Shown here: piece after piece, positions 41,520-50,386 of the stretch
Numbering within the stretch: position 1 is the stretch's first letter
Layout of the letters: each line of letters begins with the position of its first letter
DNA from: Lachnospiraceae bacterium
GTDB taxonomy: Bacteria > Bacillota > Clostridia > Lachnospirales > Lachnospiraceae
Assembly (NCBI GenBank): GCA_017473115.1
Contig: JAFUNC010000011.1
Span: forward strand, 1 to 64,000
Length of the DNA stretch: 64,000 bases
Direction of reading: 5' to 3'
The notes under the pieces: model-generated
The model's database searches: none
Seen by the model: the letters and a program-made list of their open reading frames with translations, nothing else
Told to the model about the DNA's origin: nothing
Program-made: the position numbers and the translations under genes

Positions 41520-44500
41520 TTATTCTTGCGTAATGGTGCTGTGGATGTGCTGAATGGAATCAACAGCAATCTTACCGTTCTTCTTAACGGCCTTAATACC
41601 TGCGGCACTTGCCTTAGCAGCAGCCATGGTGGTAATGTAAGGTACTTTGTGCTTAACAGCAGATTTACGCACATAACTGTCGTCAAAGACTCTCTCCTTA
41701 CCTACGGGAGTATTGATAATCAACTGAATCTGCTTATTGGTAATGGCATCCACGATATTAGGTCTGCCTTCCTGCATTTTATTAATCTTTTCTGCGGGAA
41801 TTCCGCTTGCAACGATTAAGTCGTAGGTAGAACCGGTAGCCATAATCTTGAAACCGCACTCATGGAATGCTTTCGCTACTTCGGGAGCCTCAGGCTTATC
41901 CTGACGGTTAACACTGATTAATACGGTACCTTCCAAAGGAAGAGGATTCTGTGTAGCCTCCTGAGCCTTGTAATATGCCTCACCAAAGTCTGATGCAATA
42001 CCGAGAACTTCACCGGTAGAACGCATTTCGGGTCCTAACAAGGGGTCAACTTCCGAGAACATATTGAAGGGGAATACCGCTTCCTTAACACCGAAGTAAT
42101 CGTACTTGCTTTCTTTTAACTCAGGTACGGGTGAAGGATTGCCGGTTAATTCGCTTGTAATAATCTGTGTTGCAAGTTTTACCATCTGGATGTTACATAC
42201 CTTGGAAACCAAAGGCACGGTTCTGGATGCACGAGGATTTGCCTCAAGTACATAAACCACATCATCCTCGATTGCGTACTGCATGTTCATCAAACCGCGA
42301 ACATTCATTTCAACCGCAATCTTCTTGGTATATTCTTTAATCTTTTCAAGGTTCTTCTCTGAAATATGCATAGAAGGAAGGATACAAGCCGAGTCACCGG
42401 AGTGAACACCCGCCAACTCAATATGCTCCATAACAGCAGGTACAAATGCGTGTGTACCGTCGCTGATTGCATCTGCTTCACATTCCATAGCATTCTTTAA
42501 GAAACGGTCAATGAGGATAGGTCTGTCGGGAGTTACGCCTACTGCCGCAGCCATATAGTTCTTAAGGCTTTCCTGATCGTAAACCACTTCCATACCACGG
42601 CCGCCCAATACGAAGGAAGGACGAACCATTACGGGGTAACCGATTCTTTCTGCAATTTCTACCGCATCATCAATGGTTACTGCCATTCCTGCCTCAGGCA
42701 TGGGGATTTCCAGTTTTTCCATCATGGCACGGAACAAATCTCTGTCTTCTGCCATATCAATAACGGCAGGTGCGGTACCAAGAATTTTAACACCGTTTCT
42801 TTCAAGGTCATCTGCCAAATTAAGAGGTGTCTGACCGCCAAACTGTGCAATAACGCCAACGGGCTTTTCTTTTTCATAAATACTGAGAACATCTTCCAAT
42901 GTAAGAGGCTCAAAGTATAATTTATCAGATGTGTCATAGTCTGTTGATACGGTTTCGGGATTACAGTTTACAATGATGGTCTGGAATCCTAAATCACGCA
43001 ATGCAAATGCCGCATGTACACAACAGTAGTCAAATTCAATACCCTGTCCGATACGGTTGGGTCCACCACCAAGAATCATAATCTTGGGCTTCTCTTCGTT
43101 GGTCTTGCTGCAATCCGGCGCGTTGTATGTTGAATAGAAGTATTCTCTGTCTTCTGTACCGCTTACATGCACGCCTTCCCAAGCCTGGGTAATACCGTAA
43201 GACTTTCTTGCGTTACGGATATCATCTTCGGGTACTGCAAGAATCTGGCTTAAATATTTATCGGAGAAACCATTCTTCTTAGCCTGCTCCAATGCTTCCT
43301 TGGAAGGAACTTCGCCCTTATTCTGCATAAGTGCTTCTTCCTCATCCACCAATTCCTTCATCTGCTCTAAGAAATAATGCTTAATTTTGGTCAACTGGTA
43401 CAACTCTTCCACGGTAGCACCTTTACGAAGTGCTTCATACATAATGAACTGTCTCTCGCTGGAAGGAGTATGGAGCATTTCAATCAACTGCTCCTTGGTT
43501 TTATCATGGAAGTTCTTAGCAAAGCCGAGACCGTAACGGCCTGTTTCCAAACTGCGGATTGCCTTCTGGAATGCTTCTTTGTAAGTTTTACCGATACTCA
43601 TAACCTCACCAACGGCACGCATCTGAGTACCTAACTTATCTTCTGCACCTTTGAACTTCTCAAATGCCCAACGGGCAAACTTAATTACAATATAATCTCC
43701 GCCGGGAACATACTTGTCCAATGTACCGTACTTACCGCAAGGAATTTCATCCAAAGTAAGTCCGGAAGCCAGCATTGCAGATACAAGGGCAATAGGGAAA
43801 CCGGTTGCCTTGGATGCAAGTGCTGAAGAACGGGATGTTCTGGGATTGATTTCAATAACAATAATTCTGTCTGAAACAGGGTCATGTGCAAACTGTACAT
43901 TGGTACCGCCGATTACTTCTACAGCCTCAACAATTTTATATGCCTGTTCCTGTAATCTCTTCTGCAGAGATTCTGAAATGGTAATCATCGGTGCTGAACA
44001 GAAAGAGTCACCGGTATGCACACCCAAGGGGTCAATATTTTCGATAAAGCAAACGCTAATCATGTTGTTCTTGGAGTCACGAACAACTTCCACTTCCAAT
44101 TCTTCCCAGCCGAGAATGGATTCTTCTACAAGAACCTGACCTACAAGACTGGCCTGAAGACCTCTTGCGATAACGGTTTTTAACTCTTCCACATTATATA
44201 CGAGACCGCCGCCGGCACCACCCATAGTGTAAGCAGGTCTTAAAACAACGGGATATCCCAATTCTTCTGCGATACGAAGACCATCTTCCACGCTGTAAGC
44301 AACTTCACTGCGTGCCATTTCAATGCCGAGAGAATTCATAGTCTCCTTAAAAGCAATACGGTCCTCGCCCTTTTCAATAGCATCAACCTGAACACCGATT
44401 ACTTTTACATTATATTTATCCAGAACGCCGGCTTGTGCAAGTTCAGAACATAAATTCAAACCGGACTGTCCGCCAAGATTGGGAAGTAATGCGTCAGGAC

Positions 44501-44744
44501 GTTCCTTTTCAATAATCTGCTCCAGTCTCTCCACGTTGAGGGGTTCAATATAAGTCACGTCCGCAGTGGTAGGGTCTGTCATAATTGTTGCAGGGTTCGA
44601 ATTTACCAGAACAATCTCATATCCCAACTGCTTAAGTGCCTTACATGCCTGTGTTCCTGAATAGTCGAACTCACAAGCCTGTCCGATAATAATAGGACCG
44701 GAACCGATAATCAGTACTTTGTGAATGTCATTACGTTTGCCCAT
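41520..44744 (-). CDS. carB: Carbamoyl-phosphate synthase large subunit
   Basis: The 1074-residue protein has the double ATP-grasp layout of CarB. The first half opens IGSGPIIIGQACEFDYSGTQ and the second IMILGGGPNRIGQGIEFDYC. Both halves carry MGGAGGG or LGGRGMEV ATP loops and the NPRxSR motifs (INPRTSRSSAL, ANPRASRTVPL). The C-terminal MGS-like allosteric domain includes NTPVGKERVFDD. It makes carbamoyl phosphate from bicarbonate, ammonia and two ATP for pyrimidine and arginine synthesis, normally with CarA supplying ammonia. carA is not next to it; a PurF-like gene lies 54 bases upstream instead. AGGAGG precedes the ATG. Confidence 0.97.
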   Translation of the reverse strand: MGKRNDIHKVLIIGSGPIIIGQACEFDYSGTQACKALKQLGYEIVLVNSNPATIMTDPTTADVTYIEPLNVERLEQIIEKERPDALLPNLGGQSGLNLCSELAQAGVLDKYNVKVIGVQVDAIEKGEDRIAFKETMNSLGIEMARSEVAYSVEDGLRIAEELGYPVVLRPAYTMGGAGGGLVYNVEELKTVIARGLQASLVGQVLVEESILGWEELEVEVVRDSKNNMISVCFIENIDPLGVHTGDSFCSAPMITISESLQKRLQEQAYKIVEAVEVIGGTNVQFAHDPVSDRIIVIEINPRTSRSSALASKATGFPIALVSAMLASGLTLDEIPCGKYGTLDKYVPGGDYIVIKFARWAFEKFKGAEDKLGTQMRAVGEVMSIGKTYKEAFQKAIRSLETGRYGLGFAKNFHDKTKEQLIEMLHTPSSERQFIMYEALRKGATVEELYQLTKIKHYFLEQMKELVDEEEALMQNKGEVPSKEALEQAKKNGFSDKYLSQILAVPEDDIRNARKSYGITQAWEGVHVSGTEDREYFYSTYNAPDCSKTNEEKPKIMILGGGPNRIGQGIEFDYCCVHAAFALRDLGFQTIIVNCNPETVSTDYDTSDKLYFEPLTLEDVLSIYEKEKPVGVIAQFGGQTPLNLADDLERNGVKILGTAPAVIDMAEDRDLFRAMMEKLEIPMPEAGMAVTIDDAVEIAERIGYPVMVRPSFVLGGRGMEVVYDQESLKNYMAAAVGVTPDRPILIDRFLKNAMECEADAISDGTHAFVPAVMEHIELAGVHSGDSACILPSMHISEKNLEKIKEYTKKIAVEMNVRGLMNMQYAIEDDVVYVLEANPRASRTVPLVSKVCNIQMVKLATQIITSELTGNPSPVPELKESKYDYFGVKEAVFPFNMFSEVDPLLGPEMRSTGEVLGIASDFGEAYYKAQEATQNPLPLEGTVLISVNRQDKPEAPEVAKAFHECGFKIMATGSTYDLIVASGIPAEKINKMQEGRPNIVDAITNKQIQLIINTPVGKERVFDDSYVRKSAVKHKVPYITTMAAAKASAAGIKAVKKNGKIAVDSIQHIHSTITQE

Positions 44745-44798
44745 AACTTCCTCCTAAAACTTTTCTATAATCAACCAATTTCATTTATTTTTTAATTC

Positions 44799-46205
44799 TT
44801 ATTCCTTACCGTTCCAACAATAAGTACATAATTTGCAGGGTTCAATACCCACTGCTTTTATCATATCATCTAAACGATTATATGACAATGAGGTAAAATT
44901 CATCTGTTTGCAGATACACTGCTCCATTTCCTTATAATTCCTGCTTTCCGGATTGCTGTAATCTTCAAGAACTTCAGGAGTCACTTCCTTTTCCCTGTCC
45001 GCAATTACTTTTCTTGCAATCAAATCCATATCAGAATTGGAACGTGAAAAATTCAAATATTTACATCCGTGAATAATCGGAGGACACGCAGGTCTGATAT
45101 GTACCTCTTTGGCACCACTGTCAAACAAAAAGTCCGTTGTCTCACGAAGCTGCGTTCCGCGTACAATGGAGTCATCGATTAACAATAACTTTTTATCACG
45201 GATAAGCGGTTCTACCGGAATCAATTTCATCTTAGCAATTAATTTACGCTGTTCCTGCTTGGTCGGCATAAAAGAACGGGGCCAGGTCGGAGTGTACTTG
45301 ATAAACGGTCTTGCAAAAGGCTTATGCGCCTCATTGGCATAACCAATGGCATGCGCAAGACCCGAATCCGGAACACCTGCTACCAAATCCACATCCGCGG
45401 TATCACGTTGCGCCATATATTTTCCGCAATTATAACGCATTTCTTCTACGCTGACACCTTCATACGCCGCTGTAGGATACCCGTAGTACACCCATAAAAA
45501 GGTACAAATCTTCATTTCGTTCTTGGGCGGTGCCATTACTTTTACATCGTCCGATGTAAAATATACAATCTCACCGGGACCCAATTCCTTATATTCGGAA
45601 TAACCCAAATGCATAAATGCAAAGTTCTCAAAAGACGCACAAACGGAACCGGGCTTCTTACCGATAATCACCGGTGTTCTTCCGTAACGGTCACGCATTG
45701 CATAAATACCCTCTTTGGTCATCAAAAGAACAGACATAGACCCGTCTATGACTTCCTGTGCATATAACATACCTTCAACAATGGATTCTTTTTGATTGAT
45801 AAGAGCGGCAACAAGTTCTGTCTGATTAATATCGCCGCCACTCATTTCAAGAAAATGTGACTTCCCGCACTCAAACAGTTTCTCTGCCAAAGAATTAAGA
45901 TTATTTACTTTACCAACGGTAGTAATCGCGTAATTTCCAAGATGTGAACGAATCAATAATGGCTGAGGCTCATGGTCTGAAATACAGCCAATCCCCAAAT
46001 GTCCGTCCATTGTAGCAAAATCCTTATCGAATTTTGTTCTAAAAGGAGAATTTTCTATATTATGAATCGCACGGTCAAATCCTTTTTCTTCACTGTAAAG
46101 AACCATTCCGCCACGTCTTGTACCAAGATGGGAATGATAATCGATTCCGAAAAACAAATCGAAAATGCAACTTTCTTTTGAAGCCACGCCAAAAAATCCG
46201 CCCAT
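44799..46205 (-). CDS. PurF-type amidophosphoribosyltransferase paralog without catalytic cysteine
   Basis: The 468-residue protein aligns in outline with PurF: a glutaminase-type N-terminal domain (RRGGMVLYSEEKG, GHLGIGCISDHEPQP), a PRTase domain with the PRPP loop LLLIDDSIVRGTQLRET, and the cysteine ligands of an Fe-S cluster (RPACPPIIHGC, CKLCTYC). The mature N-terminus reads MGGFFGVAS, with glycine in place of the cysteine nucleophile of active PurF (CGxxG). It should not use glutamine in the normal way; it could use free ammonia or be regulatory. Start fixed by GAAGGAG nine bases before ATG 46205; promoter at 46248-46276. Probably co-transcribed with carB. Confidence 0.8.
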   Translation of the reverse strand: MGGFFGVASKESCIFDLFFGIDYHSHLGTRRGGMVLYSEEKGFDRAIHNIENSPFRTKFDKDFATMDGHLGIGCISDHEPQPLLIRSHLGNYAITTVGKVNNLNSLAEKLFECGKSHFLEMSGGDINQTELVAALINQKESIVEGMLYAQEVIDGSMSVLLMTKEGIYAMRDRYGRTPVIIGKKPGSVCASFENFAFMHLGYSEYKELGPGEIVYFTSDDVKVMAPPKNEMKICTFLWVYYGYPTAAYEGVSVEEMRYNCGKYMAQRDTADVDLVAGVPDSGLAHAIGYANEAHKPFARPFIKYTPTWPRSFMPTKQEQRKLIAKMKLIPVEPLIRDKKLLLIDDSIVRGTQLRETTDFLFDSGAKEVHIRPACPPIIHGCKYLNFSRSNSDMDLIARKVIADREKEVTPEVLEDYSNPESRNYKEMEQCICKQMNFTSLSYNRLDDMIKAVGIEPCKLCTYCWNGKE

Positions 46206-46247
46206 TGCTCTTTCTCCTTCTTTCGCCATTTAAACATACCTTTATGA

Positions 46248-46276
46248 AGTATACTTTTTTGCCCCTTTGATGTCAA
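46248..46276 (-). promoter_or_regulatory. Strong sigma-A promoter of the purF-like/carB unit
   Basis: On the minus strand TTGACA and TATACT are separated by 17 bases, close to consensus. It lies 42 bases before the chosen PurF-like start, so transcripts would have a short leader with no room for a PurR- or PyrR-type attenuator. Confidence 0.75.
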
Positions 46277-46383
46277 GACAAAATCGGGGCTTTTTTTATA
46301 AAAATGGCAACCCCGTTTTGTATTGATTGACATAATTATTTTTATCATCAGCAAAGCATTTATGTTATGTTACCCACACAAAA

Positions 46384-46420
46384 AAGTGACAGAGAAATCA
46401 TATCGACAACTCTGCCACTT
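46384..46420 (-). terminator. Terminator of htpG
   Basis: AAGTG-a-CAGAG pairs with CTCTG-c-CACTT across 15 bases, six bases past the htpG stop, and runs into TTTTTT on the minus strand. A second GGGG-type hairpin lies near 46268-46320. Confidence 0.7.
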
Positions 46421-46426
46421 ACCTGT

Positions 46427-48466
46427 TTACTGTGCCAGTAATAACATAATCTTATTGGTACGATTTACAAACTTGGTCATGCTCTCCGCATCCAAAGGTG
46501 CGTGCTGAAGCAACGCCAAATCGTATAACTGCTCACAAATCAGGGATACATTCTCGCCATCCTGATGTTCCAGTACATACTGTACCAACTTGTTATTTGC
46601 ATTCAACACCAAAGTCTGGCCTTCTTTTCCAAACATACCCATATCCATTCCGGATGCTGCATACATCTTCATCATATCCTGCATACGACGACTTTCTTCC
46701 GAAAGAGTAATCATAGAGGAAACATCCTTGTTTTTTAACTTTTCAAGTTTAATTGCCACATTGTCCTGCTTGGTCACTTTCTTAAGGAGTTTAGATAATT
46801 CCTCCTCCTTCGTTTTTAACTCTTCTGCTGCCTTTGCAGAAGTTTTCGCCTTGAACGCATCGGTCAAATCTGCATCAATTCTCTGGAACTTAATTCCTTC
46901 ATTCTTGGCTTCCAACTGAGAAATAAAAGGCTGATCGATATGATGTGTTAATACAACCGCGTCCATTTTGGCTTTTCGGAACATATTTACATATTGACTC
47001 TGTTGAACCATATCGGTTACATAGTAGATTACTTTTTCTTTCTTTTCTTCGTCCTCGGCTACCGACTCGTCATCTACAATTTCAGCCTCTACCTTTTCAC
47101 CGTTTTCATCAACTGCGTTCTCATCCTCAACATCCGTAGGCTTAACCTCCAGACATTCCGGCAAAGTCATGTAAATATCATCCAAATTCTTAAAAAGAAT
47201 ATAATCCGTCATCTTTTCGCAGAACTTATCATCTTTTAAGCAACCGAATTTAATAAACGGACTGATGTCATCCCAGTATTTCTCGTATTCTTCTTTCTGT
47301 GTCTTACACATACCGGAAAGTTTATCGGCTACCTTCTTAGTAATATAATCAGAAATTTTCTTTACAAAGCCGTCATTCTGTAATGCACTTCTGGAAACAT
47401 TCAGCGGTAAATCAGGACAGTCAATCACACCTTTTAACAATAAAAGGAACTCCGGAATCACTTCTTTAATGTTGTCTGCAATAAATACCTGGTTATTGTA
47501 TAACTTAATGGTGCCTTCAATTGATTCGTATTCCGTATTGATTTTCGGGAAATAAAGAATACCTTTCAAATTAAAAGGATAATCCATATTTAAATGGATC
47601 CAGAACAAAGGCTCCTTATAGTCATTGAATACCTTACGATAAAATGCAAGATAATCTTCTTTTTCACACTCAGAAGGATTCTTTGTCCATAAAGGCGCCG
47701 TATCATTTAAAAGTTCCGGACGCTTGTTAATTTTTAACTTGGTTTCGTCTCCGTCCTTCTCAGGTGCAATGGTTTCCACAATCACATCATTCGGTAATAA
47801 TTCGTCCGCCTTGATTGTCTGAGTATCTGTAGAATTCGCCTTACTCAAATAAATTTCCGTCGGCATGAAGGAACAATACTTCTTAATGATTTCTCTTGCT
47901 CGGTATTCATTACAGAATTCATAGCAATCTTCATTCAAATAAAGAGTAATGGTAGTTCCAACACCTTCTTTGTTACCGTCTTCCATACTGAATTCGGTTC
48001 CGCCGTCACACTCCCAGTGTACTGCTTTGGCACCTTCTTTATATGACAATGTATCAATGGTTACCTTATCAGCCACCATAAATGCAGAATAAAAACCAAG
48101 ACCGAAATGTCCGATAATCTGGTCGTCATTGGTTTTATCTTTGTATTTTTCGATAAAATCCGTCGCGCCTGAAAATGCAATCTGGTTAATATATTCTTCC
48201 ACTTCCGCATCGGTCATACCGAGTCCGTTATCCGTAAAAGTCAAAGTCTTTGCTTCCGGATTCACTACCACACTGATTTTAGCCTTGTAGTCATCTTCCA
48301 AGGTATATTCACCCATCATATCCAATTTCTTCAACTTGGTGATTGCATCACATCCGTTGGAAATCAATTCTCTCATAAAAATATCATGATCCGAATAAAG
48401 CCATTTCTTAATAATCGGAAAAATATTCTCGCTGTTAATCGACAAACTGCCTGTTCTTGCTGCCAT
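46427..48466 (-). CDS. htpG: Molecular chaperone HtpG (bacterial Hsp90)
   Basis: The 679-residue protein has the GHKL ATPase N-domain (RELISNGCDAITKL, FTDNGLGMT, IGHFGLGFYSAFM), the middle domain (YNNQVFIADN, LPLNVSRSALQNDG) and the C-terminal dimerisation domain. A charged acidic insert (about residues 440-475, rich in Glu, Asp and Val) lies in the middle domain. HtpG remodels client proteins under stress. It is transcribed from a TTGACT-17-TAAAAT promoter with a CIRCE operator directly upstream, which indicates HrcA control. The start has AAAGGAATTT upstream. Confidence 0.97.
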   Translation of the reverse strand: MAARTGSLSINSENIFPIIKKWLYSDHDIFMRELISNGCDAITKLKKLDMMGEYTLEDDYKAKISVVVNPEAKTLTFTDNGLGMTDAEVEEYINQIAFSGATDFIEKYKDKTNDDQIIGHFGLGFYSAFMVADKVTIDTLSYKEGAKAVHWECDGGTEFSMEDGNKEGVGTTITLYLNEDCYEFCNEYRAREIIKKYCSFMPTEIYLSKANSTDTQTIKADELLPNDVIVETIAPEKDGDETKLKINKRPELLNDTAPLWTKNPSECEKEDYLAFYRKVFNDYKEPLFWIHLNMDYPFNLKGILYFPKINTEYESIEGTIKLYNNQVFIADNIKEVIPEFLLLLKGVIDCPDLPLNVSRSALQNDGFVKKISDYITKKVADKLSGMCKTQKEEYEKYWDDISPFIKFGCLKDDKFCEKMTDYILFKNLDDIYMTLPECLEVKPTDVEDENAVDENGEKVEAEIVDDESVAEDEEKKEKVIYYVTDMVQQSQYVNMFRKAKMDAVVLTHHIDQPFISQLEAKNEGIKFQRIDADLTDAFKAKTSAKAAEELKTKEEELSKLLKKVTKQDNVAIKLEKLKNKDVSSMITLSEESRRMQDMMKMYAASGMDMGMFGKEGQTLVLNANNKLVQYVLEHQDGENVSLICEQLYDLALLQHAPLDAESMTKFVNRTNKIMLLLAQ

Positions 48467-48563
48467 TTTTATTTAAATTCCTTTCTTTTTCGTTCTTGTT
48501 TCGTTCTTTCGTAAAATTCATTCTTTATCTTTGCGCATCAGATAAAATTTCTTATCAGTTTTT

Positions 48564-48592
48564 ATTTTAATCCTCTGAAAACAAAAAGTCAA
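48564..48592 (-). promoter_or_regulatory. Promoter of htpG
   Basis: On the minus strand TTGACT (48587-48592) and TAAAAT (48564-48569) are separated by 17 bases. The CIRCE operator begins eight bases upstream of the -35 box. Confidence 0.75.
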
Positions 48593-48599
48593 TACAAAA

Positions 48600-48626
48600 T
48601 TAGCACTCAATCAAGTCGAGTGCTAA
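48600..48626. promoter_or_regulatory. CIRCE operator (HrcA binding site)
   Basis: TTAGCACTC-N9-GAGTGCTAA is an exact match to the CIRCE consensus. It lies just upstream of the htpG promoter on the minus strand, and between htpG and the end of the next gene. HrcA binding here would hinder RNA polymerase until heat or protein damage inactivates HrcA. Confidence 0.95.
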
Positions 48627-48687
48627 TAATTCACATAATATTCACTTTTGATGTATTCCTTCAGGATTCCCCCAGGGGAAACCACAT

Positions 48688-49071
48688 TTATGCGGCCTCC
48701 CTGTCATAGGAAGGATCGAAAAATACTGAAATATCGTATTTCCCGTTGCGGTCAACTACCGCAACTACCGATTCAAAACCGGTAGCGAACTCTAATCGGT
48801 AAGCCTCATCTCTGTAAGAGATGACCACCTCGGAGTTCAACGCCGAAAGAGTCGGAAGCAGATTCTCCAGCGCTTTCTCAATGCGCTGAATCATACGCGC
48901 CTCCAGTTCTTCCTGGCGGTCCGGAGACATATCCCGGTAATACAGGCTAAGAGTTGTTTCCAACGCCTGCTGGCGACATACGCTCTTGTGGAAATAACTT
49001 CCGATCAGCATGTAGAGCGCATAAGTGATCTGCTTCTGTTTTTTGTTGGTTTTGTTTGTAAAATTGTACAT
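48688..49071 (-). CDS. Small protein behind a structured leader
   Basis: The 127-residue soluble protein begins MYNFTNKTNKKQKQITYAL and continues with helical segments (HKSVCRQQALETTLSLYY, ELEARMIQRIEKALENLL) and a beta-rich end (EVVISYRDEAYRLEFATG, VAVVDRNGKYDISVFF). No family is recognised. GGAGGTACGTGT precedes the ATG. Its promoter is about 110 bases upstream, and the leader between them can form a terminator or an alternative pairing. The neighbours are htpG and a PrsA-like gene. Confidence 0.65.
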   Translation of the reverse strand: MYNFTNKTNKKQKQITYALYMLIGSYFHKSVCRQQALETTLSLYYRDMSPDRQEELEARMIQRIEKALENLLPTLSALNSEVVISYRDEAYRLEFATGFESVVAVVDRNGKYDISVFFDPSYDREAA

Positions 49072-49080
49072 ACACGTACC

Positions 49081-49178
49081 TCCATTGAAAAATATTTGGT
49101 TTTTAAGGAACAAAAAAACATATATTTGGACAGACTACGGGCGTAGCCTCCAAATATATGTCCTCATACTTTTCAATG
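49081..49178 (-). promoter_or_regulatory. Leader with terminator and alternative pairing
   Basis: Read on the minus strand: ACATATATTTGG pairs with CCAAATATATGT (49118-49161, inner CTACG/CGTAG) followed by seven T, a perfect intrinsic terminator before the gene. The segment just before the ribosome site, CCAAATATTTTTCAATG (49083-49099), can instead pair with ATATTTGG of the first arm and with CATTGAAAA at the 5' end of the transcript, in nested order. The two folds exclude each other, as in attenuation-type leaders. No known riboswitch is recognised. Confidence 0.55.
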
Positions 49179-49185
49179 TAATCGT

Positions 49186-49214
49186 AGTATACAGCCTATG
49201 CTTTCCAAAAGCAA
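49186..49214 (-). promoter_or_regulatory. Promoter of the leader-controlled gene
   Basis: On the minus strand TTGCTT (49209-49214) and TATACT (49186-49191) are 17 bases apart. Transcription would begin near 49179, exactly before the CATTGAAAA segment that takes part in the alternative leader fold. Confidence 0.65.
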
Positions 49215-49296
49215 GCATTTTATGAAAATTCAACAATACGTTGAATCTTTACCATCTTCTACTATTATTATTCCGCACCGGACACAGACTTCCTTT

Positions 49297-50373
49297 TTAT
49301 TCATAAAAATACTTTTCATAAATAGAAAAGAAACTGTCTGTCGTAACGGACGGATTGGAAATCAATGTGATTTTCTCCCATTCCTTCTGATTTAAATTTC
49401 CGGTCAAAGTTCCGAGAAATTCTTCATATACAGCCTGAAATGCGGCCTCTTTCTGCTCGCCGAGAATAATAATCTTATTTGCGTCTGTTTCTTCCCGATT
49501 AAAGGTATTGATACATTTAATAATATAATAACCGTACTCCGTCTCCACAATTTGGCTGATTTCATCCGTGGCCAAATTAAATGCCGCTTCTTCATATGCA
49601 GCAGGCATTTCTCCTTTGCGGAAAGACAAACTGCCATTCACATCTTCATTATACGTCAAAACCAATTGTTCGAAATTTTCACCATCTCTGGCAAGTTGAA
49701 GTATTTCTGTCGCACGTTGTCGCGCCTCTTCCTTGGCCGCTTCGGAATAGGGAGTAACCTTTCCGTTGGTATCAACATGAAATGTACGAATTAAAATATG
49801 CGACACCGTAATGGTTCTTGCATCATCATCACTGATTTCCGGATTTACATCCTGAATCAGATAATGATACACCTTATCTGCCAGAGCATACTCCTCATAC
49901 ATAGCAATAACCAGGTCTTCCGTGACTCCGAGAATCTCAATTTCCTCATCACTTAAGGTCTTAAAATATTCCTTGCCGGCCTGTTCCGCTCTGTCCCGTT
50001 CTTCCTTATTCAGGGAAACACCTTCCTCTTCCGCCAAAAGTTTTAATACTTTTACCCTGGAAATGCGGGCGAGCACGGTTTCCTTTAAAGAATCCTGAAT
50101 GGATACTCCATCGGCTTGCGTATTCCAGATTTCTTCACCGTAAATGCCTTCGTACACATTCTGCATGTTAGTCAGATACAGCATAATTTCCGCTCGTGTA
50201 CAGACCTCTGATTCAATTTTAAATATTTCATCTTCCGACAAGCCGGTTGTAAGTACTACTGTTTTACCGCCGCATCCCGCAAAAGATAAAACAAACACCA
50301 CACTCAACAGACAAAGGGCAAGCCTTATAAAAGGTGCCCTTTTTGCCGTTTTACTTATTTTATAAAAATTCAT
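49297..50373 (-). CDS. PrsA/PpiC-type lipoprotein foldase
   Basis: The 358-residue protein has a lipoprotein signal with lipobox SFAGC (about residue 34), a helical chaperone domain, and a parvulin-type peptidyl-prolyl isomerase domain (residues 190-290; ITVSHILIRT, DGENFEQLVLTYNED, SQIVETEYGYYIIKCI). PrsA-like proteins help exported proteins fold on the outer face of the membrane. GCGGAG precedes the ATG. It lies 13 bases downstream of glyA, so the two may be co-transcribed. Confidence 0.85.
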   Translation of the reverse strand: MNFYKISKTAKRAPFIRLALCLLSVVFVLSFAGCGGKTVVLTTGLSEDEIFKIESEVCTRAEIMLYLTNMQNVYEGIYGEEIWNTQADGVSIQDSLKETVLARISRVKVLKLLAEEEGVSLNKEERDRAEQAGKEYFKTLSDEEIEILGVTEDLVIAMYEEYALADKVYHYLIQDVNPEISDDDARTITVSHILIRTFHVDTNGKVTPYSEAAKEEARQRATEILQLARDGENFEQLVLTYNEDVNGSLSFRKGEMPAAYEEAAFNLATDEISQIVETEYGYYIIKCINTFNREETDANKIIILGEQKEAAFQAVYEEFLGTLTGNLNQKEWEKITLISNPSVTTDSFFSIYEKYFYE

Positions 50374-50386
50374 TTATATTCTCCGC

